DNA from: a bacterium
GTDB taxonomy: Bacteria; UBP14; UBA6098; JAFGQG01
Assembly: GCA_016930435.1 (NCBI GenBank)
Contig: JAFGGQ010000138.1
Location: 1-28,388, forward strand
Reading direction: 5' to 3'
Length of the DNA: 28,388 bases
The notes beneath the pieces are model-generated. The model saw only the letters and a list, made by a program, of their open reading frames with translations. It was not told where the DNA came from and did not search any database. Within the stretch, counting starts at the first letter, position 1. Each line of letters begins with the position of its first letter. A program made the position numbers and the translations under genes. Shown here piece by piece: positions 1 to 7,865 of this stretch.

Positions 1-84
1 AGCTCCGGTACAGCCACCACAGGCCCTGTGACCGCCAGCAAGCAGCTCGGGTTCCTTTGATATCTCTTTTAAATTGAAAGCCAT
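1..84 (-). CDS. porB: Pyruvate:ferredoxin oxidoreductase beta subunit, N-terminal fragment (runs off the left edge)
   Basis: Only the first 28 codons are present, read on the minus strand from ATG at 84 with AGGAGA a few bases upstream. The peptide starts MAFNLKEISKEPELLAGG and continues GGHRACGGCTGA. This matches the conserved N-terminus of four-subunit PFOR beta chains, where the CxxC pair contributes to the [4Fe-4S] cluster beside the thiamine diphosphate site. It is the fourth gene of a porG-porD-porA-porB operon and starts 10 bases after porA ends, the usual place for the TPP-binding subunit. The 2-oxoacid specificity (pyruvate rather than 2-ketoisovalerate or oxoglutarate) is inferred from the operon as a whole. 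The catalytic body lies outside the window. Confidence 0.85.
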   Translation of the reverse strand, partial: MAFNLKEISKEPELLAGGHRACGGCTGA

Positions 85-94
85 TGTAGTTCTC

Positions 95-1273
95 CTATTC
101 TCTAACACCGACATAGTGTATTAGGTTTTGAGGCTCATGCTGAGCAGATTTCTGAACTGTTTCGAATATCTCCCTGATCTGATGGGTGCTTATATCACGA
201 CCGCCCAGGCCATAAAGGAAGTTGGAAACCACAGGGGGGTTTGGAAGACCATAAAGAGCAGATCTTGTTTCGTTGAAAACGGGTCCTCCGTAGCCGCCAA
301 AGGAGATGCAGCGGTCCATTATCCCAACAGCTCTAAAATTCTTCAATAAGCTTCTGAGCTCCAGATAGGGGAAGGGTCGGAACATCCTTAGCTTGATCAT
401 CCCAACCTTCTGACCCTCGGCCCGAAGTTCATCGACTACCGCCTTGGTGGTGCCAGCGGCACTGCCCAAAGCGATCACTACTGCTTCAGCATCCTCCAGC
501 TTGTATTCATCGTAATATGAATAGTAACGGCCGGTGAGATCGCCAAATTCCTTCCCAATAGCCTTGATCACCGGGAAGGCCTTTTCCATCGCATCAACCT
601 GCTGCCGCTTGTGCTCGAAATAGTAATCCTGAAGGTCCAGGGGCCCTACGGTAACGGGATTGTCTATATCCAGAAGTGAAAAATGGGGTTTGTACTTCCC
701 TACGAATTTGGCGGCGACATCATCGTCCAGGATCTCTACAGCTTCGACGGTATGGCTGAGTACGAAACCATCCAGAGTGGCCAAAGCGGGTAAGAGGACA
801 TCCGGATGTTCAGCAATTCGGAAGCATTGCAGGATGTTGTCGTAGGCCTCCTGAGAATTTTCGGAGTAAAGCTGGATCCAGCCGGAATCCCGGCCGCCCA
901 TGCTGTCGGAATGATCGTTATGAATGTTGATTGGGCCGGAAAGGGCTCGGTTAACCACCGCCATAACGATTGGCAGCCGGCAGGAAGCGGCTATATACAC
1001 TATCTCCCACATCAGGGCAAATCCATTTGCTGCGGTGGCCGTGAATGTTCGCGCTCCTCCGGCTGCAGAACCCACACAGGCACTCATCGCAGAATGTTCT
1101 GATTCCACCAGAATCAACTCGGTATCAACATCCCCGTCAGCCACAAATTCGGCAAATTTATGCATTAATTCGGTTTGAGGCGTAATTGGAAAGGCTGCAG
1201 CAACATCGGCATTGGCATGCTTGAAAGCGTAAGCCCCTGCATCATTTCCAGTTAATGCCATCCTTTTTCCCAT
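95..1273 (-). CDS. porA: Pyruvate:ferredoxin oxidoreductase alpha subunit
   Basis: 392 aa, cytoplasmic. Together with PorB, PorD and PorG it oxidatively decarboxylates pyruvate to acetyl-CoA and CO2, reducing ferredoxin. The N-terminal PYR-like domain shows AAFPITPQTELMHKFAEF (about residues 26-43), then ESEHSAMSACVGSAAGGART, and then GPINIHNDHSDSMGGRDSGW, all PorA hallmarks. The C-terminal half carries the transketolase-C-like domain (VVIALGSAAGTTKAVVDELR) and the FGGYGGPVFNE region. I start at ATG 1273 (MGKRMALTGND) because AAGGAG lies 7 bases upstream. A longer frame reaches 1315 but would run back through this SD and into the spacer after porD. Length is normal for the family. The acceptor oxoacid cannot be fixed from sequence, but pyruvate is most likely. 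Confidence 0.93.
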   Translation of the reverse strand: MGKRMALTGNDAGAYAFKHANADVAAAFPITPQTELMHKFAEFVADGDVDTELILVESEHSAMSACVGSAAGGARTFTATAANGFALMWEIVYIAASCRLPIVMAVVNRALSGPINIHNDHSDSMGGRDSGWIQLYSENSQEAYDNILQCFRIAEHPDVLLPALATLDGFVLSHTVEAVEILDDDVAAKFVGKYKPHFSLLDIDNPVTVGPLDLQDYYFEHKRQQVDAMEKAFPVIKAIGKEFGDLTGRYYSYYDEYKLEDAEAVVIALGSAAGTTKAVVDELRAEGQKVGMIKLRMFRPFPYLELRSLLKNFRAVGIMDRCISFGGYGGPVFNETRSALYGLPNPPVVSNFLYGLGGRDISTHQIREIFETVQKSAQHEPQNLIHYVGVRE

Positions 1274-1292
1274 ATCGTAACTCCTTATATTT

Positions 1293-1586
1293 TTATAATT
1301 TACACTCGGCATCAAGTTTCATCTCAAGTGCGCCGAAAGGACATTCCTTAGCGCAAATGCCACAACCCTTGCAGAAGTCCAGATCGATGCCGGTCATCTT
1401 GCCGTCCGCTACCTGGATAGAGGAATCGGGACAGTATATAAAACAGATCATACAGTGTTTGCATTTCTCTTCCGACCATACGGGACGGTATGTGCGCCAT
1501 CCGCCTGTGGGGTTTTCCCGGGTACTACCCGGAGTGGTGATTAACCCGCCTATCGGAATTGCTTTCCAGCCTCTATATGGAATCAT
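1293..1586 (-). CDS. porD: Pyruvate:ferredoxin oxidoreductase delta subunit (2[4Fe-4S] ferredoxin-like)
   Basis: 97 aa. It carries two classical 4Fe-4S motifs, CKHCMICFIYCP (Cys 42, 45, 48, 52) and CKGCGICAKECP (Cys 72, 75, 78, 82), which pass electrons from the catalytic subunits to external ferredoxin. The N-terminal extension (GWKAIPIGG, then the TGGWRTYRP block) is typical of archaeal and Thermotoga-type PorD rather than a free ferredoxin. The ATG at 1586 has AGGAGG 9 bases upstream. The first 14 bases overlap the end of porG, which indicates translational coupling. It is followed 19 bases later by porA. Confidence 0.93.
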   Translation of the reverse strand: MIPYRGWKAIPIGGLITTPGSTRENPTGGWRTYRPVWSEEKCKHCMICFIYCPDSSIQVADGKMTGIDLDFCKGCGICAKECPFGALEMKLDAECKL

Positions 1587-2154
1587 CTACCTTTACCTCC
1601 TCATACGCTCTTCTTATGGCATTAATATTACCTTGAATGATTTTCTGGGAGAATTTCTTCTCGAATTTCTTGGTGATATCCTCTAATATGCTATCGATAG
1701 GTAATACATTCGCGACCTTGATTAATGCTCCAAGCATAGGAGTATTAGGAATGGCCTTACCCAGTTCCTCGATGGAAATTGTTGTAGCGTCAACAGTAGC
1801 TACTTTTCCGGTATGAAAATTGACCAGGTCCCGGAGAGTTTGGGGGTCGCAATTAGAATTCACCAGGATAATGCCCTCTTTAGGCAAGCCCTCGGCAACA
1901 TCTACCACCTCGATCAGGGTTTCGTCTAAAACCACAACCATCTTTGGGTTTTCGACTGCGCAATGAAGCTTTACCGGTTTATCGGATATACGAGTGAAAC
2001 CCTTTACAGGGGCTCCCCTTCGCTCTGGTCCATATTCCGGAAAACCTTGCGCGTATTTCCCTGAAGCGATGGCGGAGGCAGCCAGAAACGTGGCCGCTGT
2101 CTTTGCACCTTGTCCTCCTCGCCCATGCCATCTGATCTCCAGTAGTTCAGCCAT
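1573..2154 (-). CDS. porG: Pyruvate:ferredoxin oxidoreductase gamma subunit
   Basis: 193 aa and first gene of the por operon. The start MAELLEIRWHGRGGQGAKTA is diagnostic of the PFOR gamma domain (RWHGRGGQG), and FPEYGPERRGAPVKGFTR is the second conserved block. It forms the catalytic-domain-III equivalent that completes the PFOR heterotetramer in the cytoplasm. ATG at 2154 is preceded by AAGGAGG with ideal spacing. The 3' end overlaps porD by 14 bases. Expression is probably from a promoter in the 2155-2391 divergent region shared with gltX. No unusual residues were noticed. Confidence 0.94.
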   Translation of the reverse strand: MAELLEIRWHGRGGQGAKTAATFLAASAIASGKYAQGFPEYGPERRGAPVKGFTRISDKPVKLHCAVENPKMVVVLDETLIEVVDVAEGLPKEGIILVNSNCDPQTLRDLVNFHTGKVATVDATTISIEELGKAIPNTPMLGALIKVANVLPIDSILEDITKKFEKKFSQKIIQGNINAIRRAYEEVKVDDSI

Positions 2155-2225
2155 TCAGTTCCTCCTTGATTTAAAATTACTCAAAATTATATCATAATAA
2201 AATATAAGAAAAATTAAAAAAAACC

Positions 2226-2253
2226 AATTTAGGGCCTTATTTGCTGTTGTCAA
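2226..2253 (-). promoter_or_regulatory. Candidate sigma-70-like promoter for the por operon
   Basis: Read on the minus strand: TTGACA at 2253-2248, a 16-base spacer, then TAAATT at 2231-2226. This leaves a leader of roughly 65 bases before porG. A TATAAT hexamer at 2191-2186, closer to the gene, is an alternative -10 but lacks a clear -35. The region is very AT-rich, so chance matches are possible. Confidence 0.45.
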
Positions 2254-2323
2254 ATAATTTCTATTTTTTATATATTGGGGTCAAGGCTCGTCCTAAAGTA
2301 AGCGCTTGCTTTAAAACTTGATA

Positions 2324-2351
2324 TTGACAAAGAAAAAGTTAGTATTAACTT
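2324..2351 (+). promoter_or_regulatory. Candidate promoter for gltX
   Basis: TTGACA at 2324-2329, a 16-base spacer, and TAACTT at 2346-2351 predict a transcript start near 2358 and a leader of about 34 bases. A possible in-frame TTG start at 2350 falls inside this -10, which argues for the ATG at 2392. A second, weaker pair (TTGTCA 2247-2252 and TATATA 2269-2274) lies upstream and shares its -35 bases with the divergent por promoter. Confidence 0.5.
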
Positions 2352-2391
2352 GAAAATCCGATTTAAAATATATAAAACAGGAGTGATGAAT

Positions 2392-3867
2392 ATGTCCGTT
2401 AGACTGCGTTTTGCCCCTTCCCCTACCGGATTGCCTCATGTGGGCAATATAAGAACTGCAATTTTCAATTGGCTTTTTGCCCGTAATCAGGGAGGGGCTT
2501 TTATCCTTCGAATTGAAGATACGGACAGGGACAGGTATTCACCTGAAGCCCTGAAGGCATTGTTCGATGGATTGAAATGGTTGGGTCTGGATTGGGACGA
2601 GGGCCCCCAGGCAGGCGGGGATTATGCCCCATACTTCCAATCTCAACGGATAGAGATATATCATCATTACGCGCAAAAACTGGTTGAGGAAGGGTGGGCT
2701 TATTACTGCGATTGTACTGAAGAACGCTTGCGACAGCTACGGGAAGCCCAGAAGGATGATAGCAGAGAAGCCGGGTATGATCGGCATTGCCGTGGCCGTG
2801 GCATTGTCGGTAATCCCATTGACACTGACAAAGTGATCAGGTTTAAGGTCCCCTTAAGCGGCACAACCCGGATAAATGATTACCTCCGGGGAACAATTGA
2901 ATTTGATAATACCCTGCTGGATGATTTTGTTCTGGTTAAATCGGATGGTTTCCCAACTTATCACCTGGCTAATATTGTTGACGATCATCTGATGAAGATA
3001 ACGCATGTTATGAGGGGGGACGAGTGGATCTCAAGCAGCGCAAAGCATATTTTGCTATACCAGGCTTTGGGCCAGAAACCCCCAATGTTTGTCCATCTGC
3101 CGATTATCCTGGGACCCGATAAATCCAAGCTTTCCAAACGTCATGGGGCTACCAGTATCCTGGACTATAAGTCTATGGGGTATCTGCCGGAAGTGATGTT
3201 TAATTTCCTTGCCCTTCTGGGTTGGTCCCCGAAGGACGACCGGGAGATAATGACCCGGGATGAGTTGATAGAAAGTTTTAATCTTGAAGGCATTAACCAG
3301 TCCGCCAGCGTTTTCGATATGACCAAGCTTAACTGGATGAACGGGGAATATATCAGGGCTTTGCCCGTGGACCGGTTAGCCCGGGAAATACTACCTTTCC
3401 TAATCAGGCAAGGGTTTATTGATGAACATTATCGACCATACAGCCAGGAATACATTCGGGAGGTTACAAGGTTGATGCAGGAAAGGATCAAGACACTGGC
3501 CGATCTTCAGGAGGAATGCCCCTATTTTTTTAATGAACCCGTCGAATATGATGAAAAGGGCACTCAAAAACATTTTCTAAAAGAAGGTACCGAATCCCTG
3601 CTGGAGCTGATAACCGGGCGATTGGAAGAGCTTTCCGATTTCAGCGGCAGCCCGATAGAAGAGGTAATAAGATATACCGCCGAGGAATTGGGAATAGGTG
3701 CCGGGAAGATAATTCACCCACTTCGCCTGGCTATCTCTGGAATGACCAAAGGGCCCGGTCTTTTTGAATTAATGGTAACGCTTGGAAAGGATACTGTTGT
3801 CCGTCGCCTGAAAAAGGCGCGGGAGAGAATACCGGACCTGATGGCCAAATATAAAGCCTATAATTAG
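2392..3867 (+). CDS. gltX: Glutamate--tRNA ligase
   Basis: 491 aa, cytoplasmic class I aminoacyl-tRNA synthetase that charges tRNA-Glu. The N-terminal RFAPSPTGLPHVGN block contains the HIGH-type signature (HVGN, residues 16-19), and DKSKLSKRHG (KLSKR from about 246) is the KMSKS-type loop. A zinc-type cluster is visible as CDC followed by YDRHC (C-x-C-xn-Y-x3-C). The remaining C-terminal part is the helical anticodon-binding region, and full length is normal. ATG 2392 is chosen because AGGAG (2379-2383) lies 8 bases upstream; an ATG six bases earlier would be too close to it. The 3' end overlaps the convergent nadE stop by 4 bases, with no room for a terminator. Whether it discriminates tRNA-Glu from tRNA-Gln is not readable here. 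Confidence 0.95.
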   Translation: MSVRLRFAPSPTGLPHVGNIRTAIFNWLFARNQGGAFILRIEDTDRDRYSPEALKALFDGLKWLGLDWDEGPQAGGDYAPYFQSQRIEIYHHYAQKLVEEGWAYYCDCTEERLRQLREAQKDDSREAGYDRHCRGRGIVGNPIDTDKVIRFKVPLSGTTRINDYLRGTIEFDNTLLDDFVLVKSDGFPTYHLANIVDDHLMKITHVMRGDEWISSSAKHILLYQALGQKPPMFVHLPIILGPDKSKLSKRHGATSILDYKSMGYLPEVMFNFLALLGWSPKDDREIMTRDELIESFNLEGINQSASVFDMTKLNWMNGEYIRALPVDRLAREILPFLIRQGFIDEHYRPYSQEYIREVTRLMQERIKTLADLQEECPYFFNEPVEYDEKGTQKHFLKEGTESLLELITGRLEELSDFSGSPIEEVIRYTAEELGIGAGKIIHPLRLAISGMTKGPGLFELMVTLGKDTVVRRLKKARERIPDLMAKYKAYN

Positions 3868-4649
3868 TCATAATTCTCTATCCGGGGATAGCGGGGCATC
3901 CTGCATTTAAAATCATTTTTGCGATTCCATTCCAAAATCAGGTTCAGTTTATTCTCATCAAAACCCGATCGGATCAACTCCGAGGGGTCAAATTTTTTAT
4001 CGAAAAGGTGATGGAGAATGAGATCCGCCTCGCGGTATGATAATCCCAATTCACCTTCGTCAGTTTGATCGGGCCATAGATCAGCAGAGGGGGGTTTATC
4101 CTGGATAGCCTGAGGGATTTTCAGGTACCTTCCGAGTTGCCTAACCTGGGTTTTCAGTAACCCTCCTAACGGAGCTATCCCGCAGGCCATATCCCCCCAT
4201 ATAGTTGTGTAACCAAGCAGGCGTTCGGTCCGGTTTCCCCCGCCTACTACCATGTACTTGAATTGATAGGAATAATCATAGAGTATGATCATTCTGAGCC
4301 GGGCCAGAAAATTCCCTCGCTGGACATTGGATATATTCTTATGCCGGTCAAAATAGCATTCACTGATATCCGTGAGATCTTCTATGAAAAATCTAATCCC
4401 CAGTGCCTCCGCTACCGTTTTGGCGTCCTTCAGGCTATTGGGATCGCTGAGTTTGTAGGGCATATTCAGGCCGATGACCTTTTCCGCGCCCAAAGCCCTG
4501 GCGCATAAAAACGCGGTGACCGTGGAATCGATGCCTCCGGATAGTCCGATAACAGCTCCCTGTAATCCGGCAAGGTGGATTTCCCGGCTGATAAATACAA
4601 GGATCGTCTCGGTTACCTTTTCGATATCAAGCTCTAAGTAATTTTCCAA
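3864..4649 (-). CDS. nadE: NAD+ synthetase, ammonia-dependent short form
   Basis: 261 aa. Converts deamido-NAD to NAD with ATP and ammonia in the cytoplasm. The ATP-pyrophosphatase P-loop SGGIDS sits at residues 37-42. Further family motifs are GGGNRTERLLGYTTIWGD, then the PLGGLLKTQVRQLGRYLKIP block and KPPSADLWPDQTDEGELG. There is no N-terminal glutaminase/nitrilase domain, so free ammonia, or a separate glutaminase, must supply nitrogen. The start is TTG at 4649, supported by GGGAGG at 4662-4657 with 7-base spacing. It overlaps the upstream cysteine-cluster gene by 16 bases, so the two are probably translationally coupled. It converges with gltX. Confidence 0.93.
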   Translation of the reverse strand: MENYLELDIEKVTETILVFISREIHLAGLQGAVIGLSGGIDSTVTAFLCARALGAEKVIGLNMPYKLSDPNSLKDAKTVAEALGIRFFIEDLTDISECYFDRHKNISNVQRGNFLARLRMIILYDYSYQFKYMVVGGGNRTERLLGYTTIWGDMACGIAPLGGLLKTQVRQLGRYLKIPQAIQDKPPSADLWPDQTDEGELGLSYREADLILHHLFDKKFDPSELIRSGFDENKLNLILEWNRKNDFKCRMPRYPRIENYD

Positions 4650-5083
4650 TTAATAGCCTCCCTGAATCTATAATGGTCACGATTTGCAATTTCATCAATT
4701 TCTGTTTTTGTAAAGAGTTTACCATTCCCTATCCCGGGGCAAAAACTCTTCAGAGAATGCCATTTTAATCCCGAGGTAAGATTTTCCCGCCAAAATGGAA
4801 ATGAACGGCATTGACTGGGCCGCACCGGGTAAATAGAACATTGCCCTTGACTATTTAGAAATATGCAGGGGCCGTTATCACCGGTTAATTTCAGCACATA
4901 GCAGTTGTCCACAATGCGCATATAGGTTTCCTCAAAAACCGTCTCGCTTATCCCCAAAAACCCGGAGATCTCCGAAACCTCCTCAAGAGCCAGATAAATC
5001 TCGCCCTCGGATATACTGCAACAGTTCCCGCAACCCTGACATTGAAACCGCAAACCATTATCATAAAAATTAGAATATGTCAA
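4634..5083 (-). CDS. YkgJ-type cysteine-cluster protein (putative Zn/Fe-S binding)
   Basis: 149 aa from the chosen start. The N-terminal motif CQGCGNCC (Cys 15, 18, 21, 22), the central block PCIFL...GQCSIYPVRPSQCRSFPF and a later FCPGIG are the signature of the YkgJ / CxxCxxCC family (UPF0153). Its members are thought to bind zinc or an Fe-S cluster and have no settled function. The start is TTG 5083, because AAAGGAG (5098-5092) is 8 bases upstream and a promoter occupies 5125-5155. The frame itself extends to 5155, where its first codon is the TTG of the -35 TTGACA. The last 16 bases overlap nadE, suggesting co-expression, but I know of no established functional link. Confidence 0.85.
   Translation of the reverse strand: MTYSNFYDNGLRFQCQGCGNCCSISEGEIYLALEEVSEISGFLGISETVFEETYMRIVDNCYVLKLTGDNGPCIFLNSQGQCSIYPVRPSQCRSFPFWRENLTSGLKWHSLKSFCPGIGNGKLFTKTEIDEIANRDHYRFREAINWKIT
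4657..4662 (-). promoter_or_regulatory. Ribosome binding site deciding the TTG start of nadE
   Basis: GGGAGG on the minus strand, 7 bases before TTG 4649. No ATG or GTG in frame fits as well before the conserved P-loop. The site lies inside the end of the upstream gene. Confidence 0.7.
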
Positions 5084-5091
5084 CTTATCGT

Positions 5092-5098
5092 CTCCTTT
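5092..5098 (-). promoter_or_regulatory. Ribosome binding site for the YkgJ-type gene
   Basis: AAAGGAG on the minus strand, 8 bases before TTG 5083. The upstream in-frame ATG at 5107 has no recognisable SD. This decides the start. Confidence 0.65.
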
Positions 5099-5124
5099 TA
5101 CTATCATAATGTCATCATGACAAA

Positions 5125-5155
5125 AGTATATTAAAGAATAAGGAACCATTGTCAA
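5125..5155 (-). promoter_or_regulatory. Promoter for the YkgJ-type gene and nadE
   Basis: Read on the minus strand: TTGACA at 5155-5150, then TAATAT at 5133-5128 (16-base spacer) or TATACT at 5130-5125 (19-base spacer). A start near 5120 gives a leader of roughly 37 bases to TTG 5083. Confidence 0.6.
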
Positions 5156-5176
5156 ATATTATTTTAGTCCGATAAC
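5149..5176 (+). promoter_or_regulatory. Candidate promoter for the BamB-like gene and lysS
   Basis: TTGTCA at 5149-5154, a 16-base spacer, and GATAAC at 5171-5176. Its -35 overlaps the -35 of the divergent promoter almost base for base, because TTGTCAA read backwards is TTGACAA. The -10 is a weak match. Confidence 0.4.
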
Positions 5177-5233
5177 CCCCCTCAAACAAATTTTATGTTG
5201 CTACTTCCGGAAAAAAAGAGCATATTGCACATT

Positions 5234-6352
5234 ATGTTAAAAATCACTTGGAAATTCTTGTGCTTTTCGATTTTCTTGGGAGTTATAAGCTGCGGTAGCC
5301 GCTTCATGGTAAACCTGGAAGCTCCGCAATACGGTTTCGTTCATCCCAGAAAAGACCATAGCAATAATGCCGTTTACGAGGATGAGTTTGTTTTTAAGGG
5401 GGATCTGGTTTGGAAATGTAAGATCGGCAAGCCTCTGTTCGGATCGCCGTTGCCCGTCGAAAAAGCCCTTTTAATAGGGGCGCCCAACCGCCGTATATAT
5501 TCAATAGATGTGGAGTCCGGGAGAATTATCAGAAAGCACTGGGTCGATATCGCCATTAAACAGGAATTGTATTATGAAAAGGGTATCCTGTATTTTACCG
5601 GGGATGATGACTGGAATAAATTAATCGCCATTGATACTGAAAACGGGCGCAGACTTTGGGACAAGAGCGCAGGCGCTTCACTGCGCTCACCCCTGAAATA
5701 CCGGGACAAGCTTTTTTTTACTACCAAATCGGGGAAACTGTTTTGCCTTCAGCCCGAGGATGGCGATAAGCTCTGGGATTTTAACCTGAAGGATATCCCC
5801 AATACCCTTCCCTTATTTTGGAATGAAAACATATTTATTTCTAACATGAGGGGCGACTTATTTTTGCTAAATACCTCCGGGGAAGTACTGTTAAAGGTTC
5901 CGGGTACCGGGAGTATTTCTGCTGATCCCGTGAGATATTCAGGTACCATTTTCATCCCCTATATGGATGGTAATCTGATTTGGTATGCCGATTCCAGTTT
6001 GGAAATTCTGGGGCAGATATATTTAGAAACCGAATTTTTGCATTCCCCTTTAATTACCCGTGATTTCATTTATATTCTGAGCAAGTCCGGTATTTTCTTT
6101 GCCATAGACTACCATAATGGAACGGTGTTATGGGAGAATGATCTGGGGGAAGTGATTATTAGTTCCCCTATTTTGGCAGGGGATTACCTGGTCTGTACAA
6201 GCCTTGGGGGGACATTGTATCTGTTGCGTAAAGATAATGGCCAGGTTGAGCATAAGGTGGAACTCGTGGGAATGATCAGCAGTAATCCAGTCTATTATCA
6301 GGGGAGACTCTTTCTGGCCTCTGAGGATGGATATTTGTATGCATTAGAATAA
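5234..6352 (+). CDS. PQQ-type beta-propeller lipoprotein, BamB-like
   Basis: 372 aa, exported. MLKITWK precedes a hydrophobic stretch (FLCFSIFLGVIS) ending at a lipobox with Cys20 (VISC), so a lipid-anchored envelope protein is likely. The rest is a PQQ-like propeller with repeated units of the form 'LFxxxxDGxLxxLDxxxGxxLW': GKLFCLQPEDGDKLWDF, GIFFAIDYHNGTVLWENDL, GTLYLLRKDNGQVEHKVEL, and a closing DGYLYALE. BamB of the outer-membrane-protein assembly complex has this architecture, and that role is plausible but not proven; no bamA is in view. The frame continues upstream to an ATG at 5195, but ATG 5234 (or TTG 5225, after AAAGAG) gives a proper signal peptide. lysS follows after 15 bases. 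Confidence 0.8.
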   Translation: MLKITWKFLCFSIFLGVISCGSRFMVNLEAPQYGFVHPRKDHSNNAVYEDEFVFKGDLVWKCKIGKPLFGSPLPVEKALLIGAPNRRIYSIDVESGRIIRKHWVDIAIKQELYYEKGILYFTGDDDWNKLIAIDTENGRRLWDKSAGASLRSPLKYRDKLFFTTKSGKLFCLQPEDGDKLWDFNLKDIPNTLPLFWNENIFISNMRGDLFLLNTSGEVLLKVPGTGSISADPVRYSGTIFIPYMDGNLIWYADSSLEILGQIYLETEFLHSPLITRDFIYILSKSGIFFAIDYHNGTVLWENDLGEVIISSPILAGDYLVCTSLGGTLYLLRKDNGQVEHKVELVGMISSNPVYYQGRLFLASEDGYLYALE

Positions 6353-6367
6353 AAAAGAAGGTGGGAT

Positions 6368-7840
6368 ATGGAACGAAATGAGCAAAGTGAAATTAGATTA
6401 GAAAAACTTCAGAAATTGAGGGAGAAGGGTATTGATCCTTTCCCCGCCCGTCCGCCAAAGGTAAAGAAGGTTGAATATCAAACCGGCAGCCTGGTGCAGA
6501 ACTTTGAAAGACTATCTGTATCTGAACAGAAGGTAACTACTGCGGGTAGGATCATAGCAATAAGGAAGCATGGGAAGAGTGCTTTTTTGCATATAGTGGA
6601 TAGTACGGGAAAGCTCCAGGTTTATCTGCGCCAGGATCAGGTTGGTGAAGAGGACTATGAGCTTTTGGAATATATGGACATTGGTGATTTTATTGCTCTG
6701 GAAGGGATTATGTTCAGGACGCGGACCGGGGAGATCACCATGGATGTGAAAGCCTTTGATTTTCTGGCAAAGGCCCTGCATCCCCTGCCTGAAAAATGGC
6801 ATGGGTTAAAGGATATCGAGCTGAGGATCCGGAAACGCTACCTGGACCTCATTGTTAATCCCGAGGTGAAAAAGATCTTCGAGATCAGGACCAATTTAAT
6901 CGGGTACCTGCGGGGTTTTCTAAATGACCGGGGTTTCCAGGAGGTGGATACGCCCATACTTCAACCCCTCTATGGTGGAGCATTTGCTACCCCGTTTACT
7001 ACACATCACCAGGCTATGGACATGGAACTGTATCTTCGCATTGCCGATGAATTGTATCTTAAGAGGTTAATAATCGGCGGACTGGATAGGGTTTACGAGA
7101 TCGGAAAGAACTTTCGCAATGAAGGAATAGACCGCTTCCATAATCCTGAATTCACGCTTGTAGAACTCTATCAAGCTTATGCTGATTATAATGATATGGC
7201 TGAACTCGCTGAGGAACTGCTGATCCACCTGGGGACCAGACTTTTCGGTTCACAAGAGATCGAATATGAAGGCGAGGTTATCAGGTTTTCCAAGCCATTT
7301 CAGCGTTTTACGCTGCATCAGGCCATTCAGCAATATACCCGGCTGGATATACGTAATACGAAAATCGAGGGGTTGAAAGAATATTGCATTAATAATGAGA
7401 TAATACTCCCCGAAGTGGAAAGTTACTGGAAGATCGTTGAAAAGATATTTGATGAGAAGGTACAACCCTATCTGATACAACCTACATTTATTTGGGATTA
7501 TCCACTGGAGATATCCCCCCTTGCCAAAAAGAAAGAGGGCGAGGATGATCTGGTTGAGCGGTTCGAATTATTTATAGCCGGAATGGAGGTTGCCAACGCT
7601 TTTAGCGAGTTGAACGATCCTTTGGATCAGAAGAGCCGTTTCGAAAAGCAGTTAAGATTGAGGGAGATGGGGGATGCGGATACCCACCAGATGGACCATG
7701 ATTTTATTTTGGCTATGGAACACGGAATGCCTCCTACCGGTGGGATGGGGTTGGGTTTGGACAGGCTGGTCATGCTATTTGCGAATGCACCATCCATAAG
7801 GGAAGTGATCCTGTTCCCCCTTACCAGACTTAAAGAGTAA
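6368..7840 (+). CDS. lysS: Lysine--tRNA ligase, class II
   Basis: 490 aa, cytoplasmic. It has an N-terminal OB-fold anticodon-binding domain (VTTAGRIIAIRKHGKSAFLH region, about 55-80) followed by the class II catalytic core. Motif 2 is FRNEGIDRFHNPEFT (Arg250) and motif 3 is GMGLGLDRLVML (459-470). MEVANAFSELNDP is the usual substrate-pocket block. Length is normal. ATG 6368 has AAGGTGG a few bases upstream. The gene probably shares a transcript with the BamB-like gene and ends 25 bases from the converging nucleotidyltransferase gene; I see no hairpin in that gap. Confidence 0.96.
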   Translation: MERNEQSEIRLEKLQKLREKGIDPFPARPPKVKKVEYQTGSLVQNFERLSVSEQKVTTAGRIIAIRKHGKSAFLHIVDSTGKLQVYLRQDQVGEEDYELLEYMDIGDFIALEGIMFRTRTGEITMDVKAFDFLAKALHPLPEKWHGLKDIELRIRKRYLDLIVNPEVKKIFEIRTNLIGYLRGFLNDRGFQEVDTPILQPLYGGAFATPFTTHHQAMDMELYLRIADELYLKRLIIGGLDRVYEIGKNFRNEGIDRFHNPEFTLVELYQAYADYNDMAELAEELLIHLGTRLFGSQEIEYEGEVIRFSKPFQRFTLHQAIQQYTRLDIRNTKIEGLKEYCINNEIILPEVESYWKIVEKIFDEKVQPYLIQPTFIWDYPLEISPLAKKKEGEDDLVERFELFIAGMEVANAFSELNDPLDQKSRFEKQLRLREMGDADTHQMDHDFILAMEHGMPPTGGMGLGLDRLVMLFANAPSIREVILFPLTRLKE

Positions 7841-7865
7841 AATAATGAACTAAAATTTTTTCTCT

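Noticed and set aside
1255-1686. 143-codon plus-strand frame across the porA/porD/porG junction
   Set aside because: It lies antisense to three well-supported por genes with clear motifs and SD sites, has no recognisable protein features, and is best explained as a shadow frame.
5055-5083. TTGACA on the minus strand at 5083 as a -35 box
   Set aside because: The nearest TATGAT lies only about 12 bases downstream, too close, and the site is the start codon region of the YkgJ-type gene.
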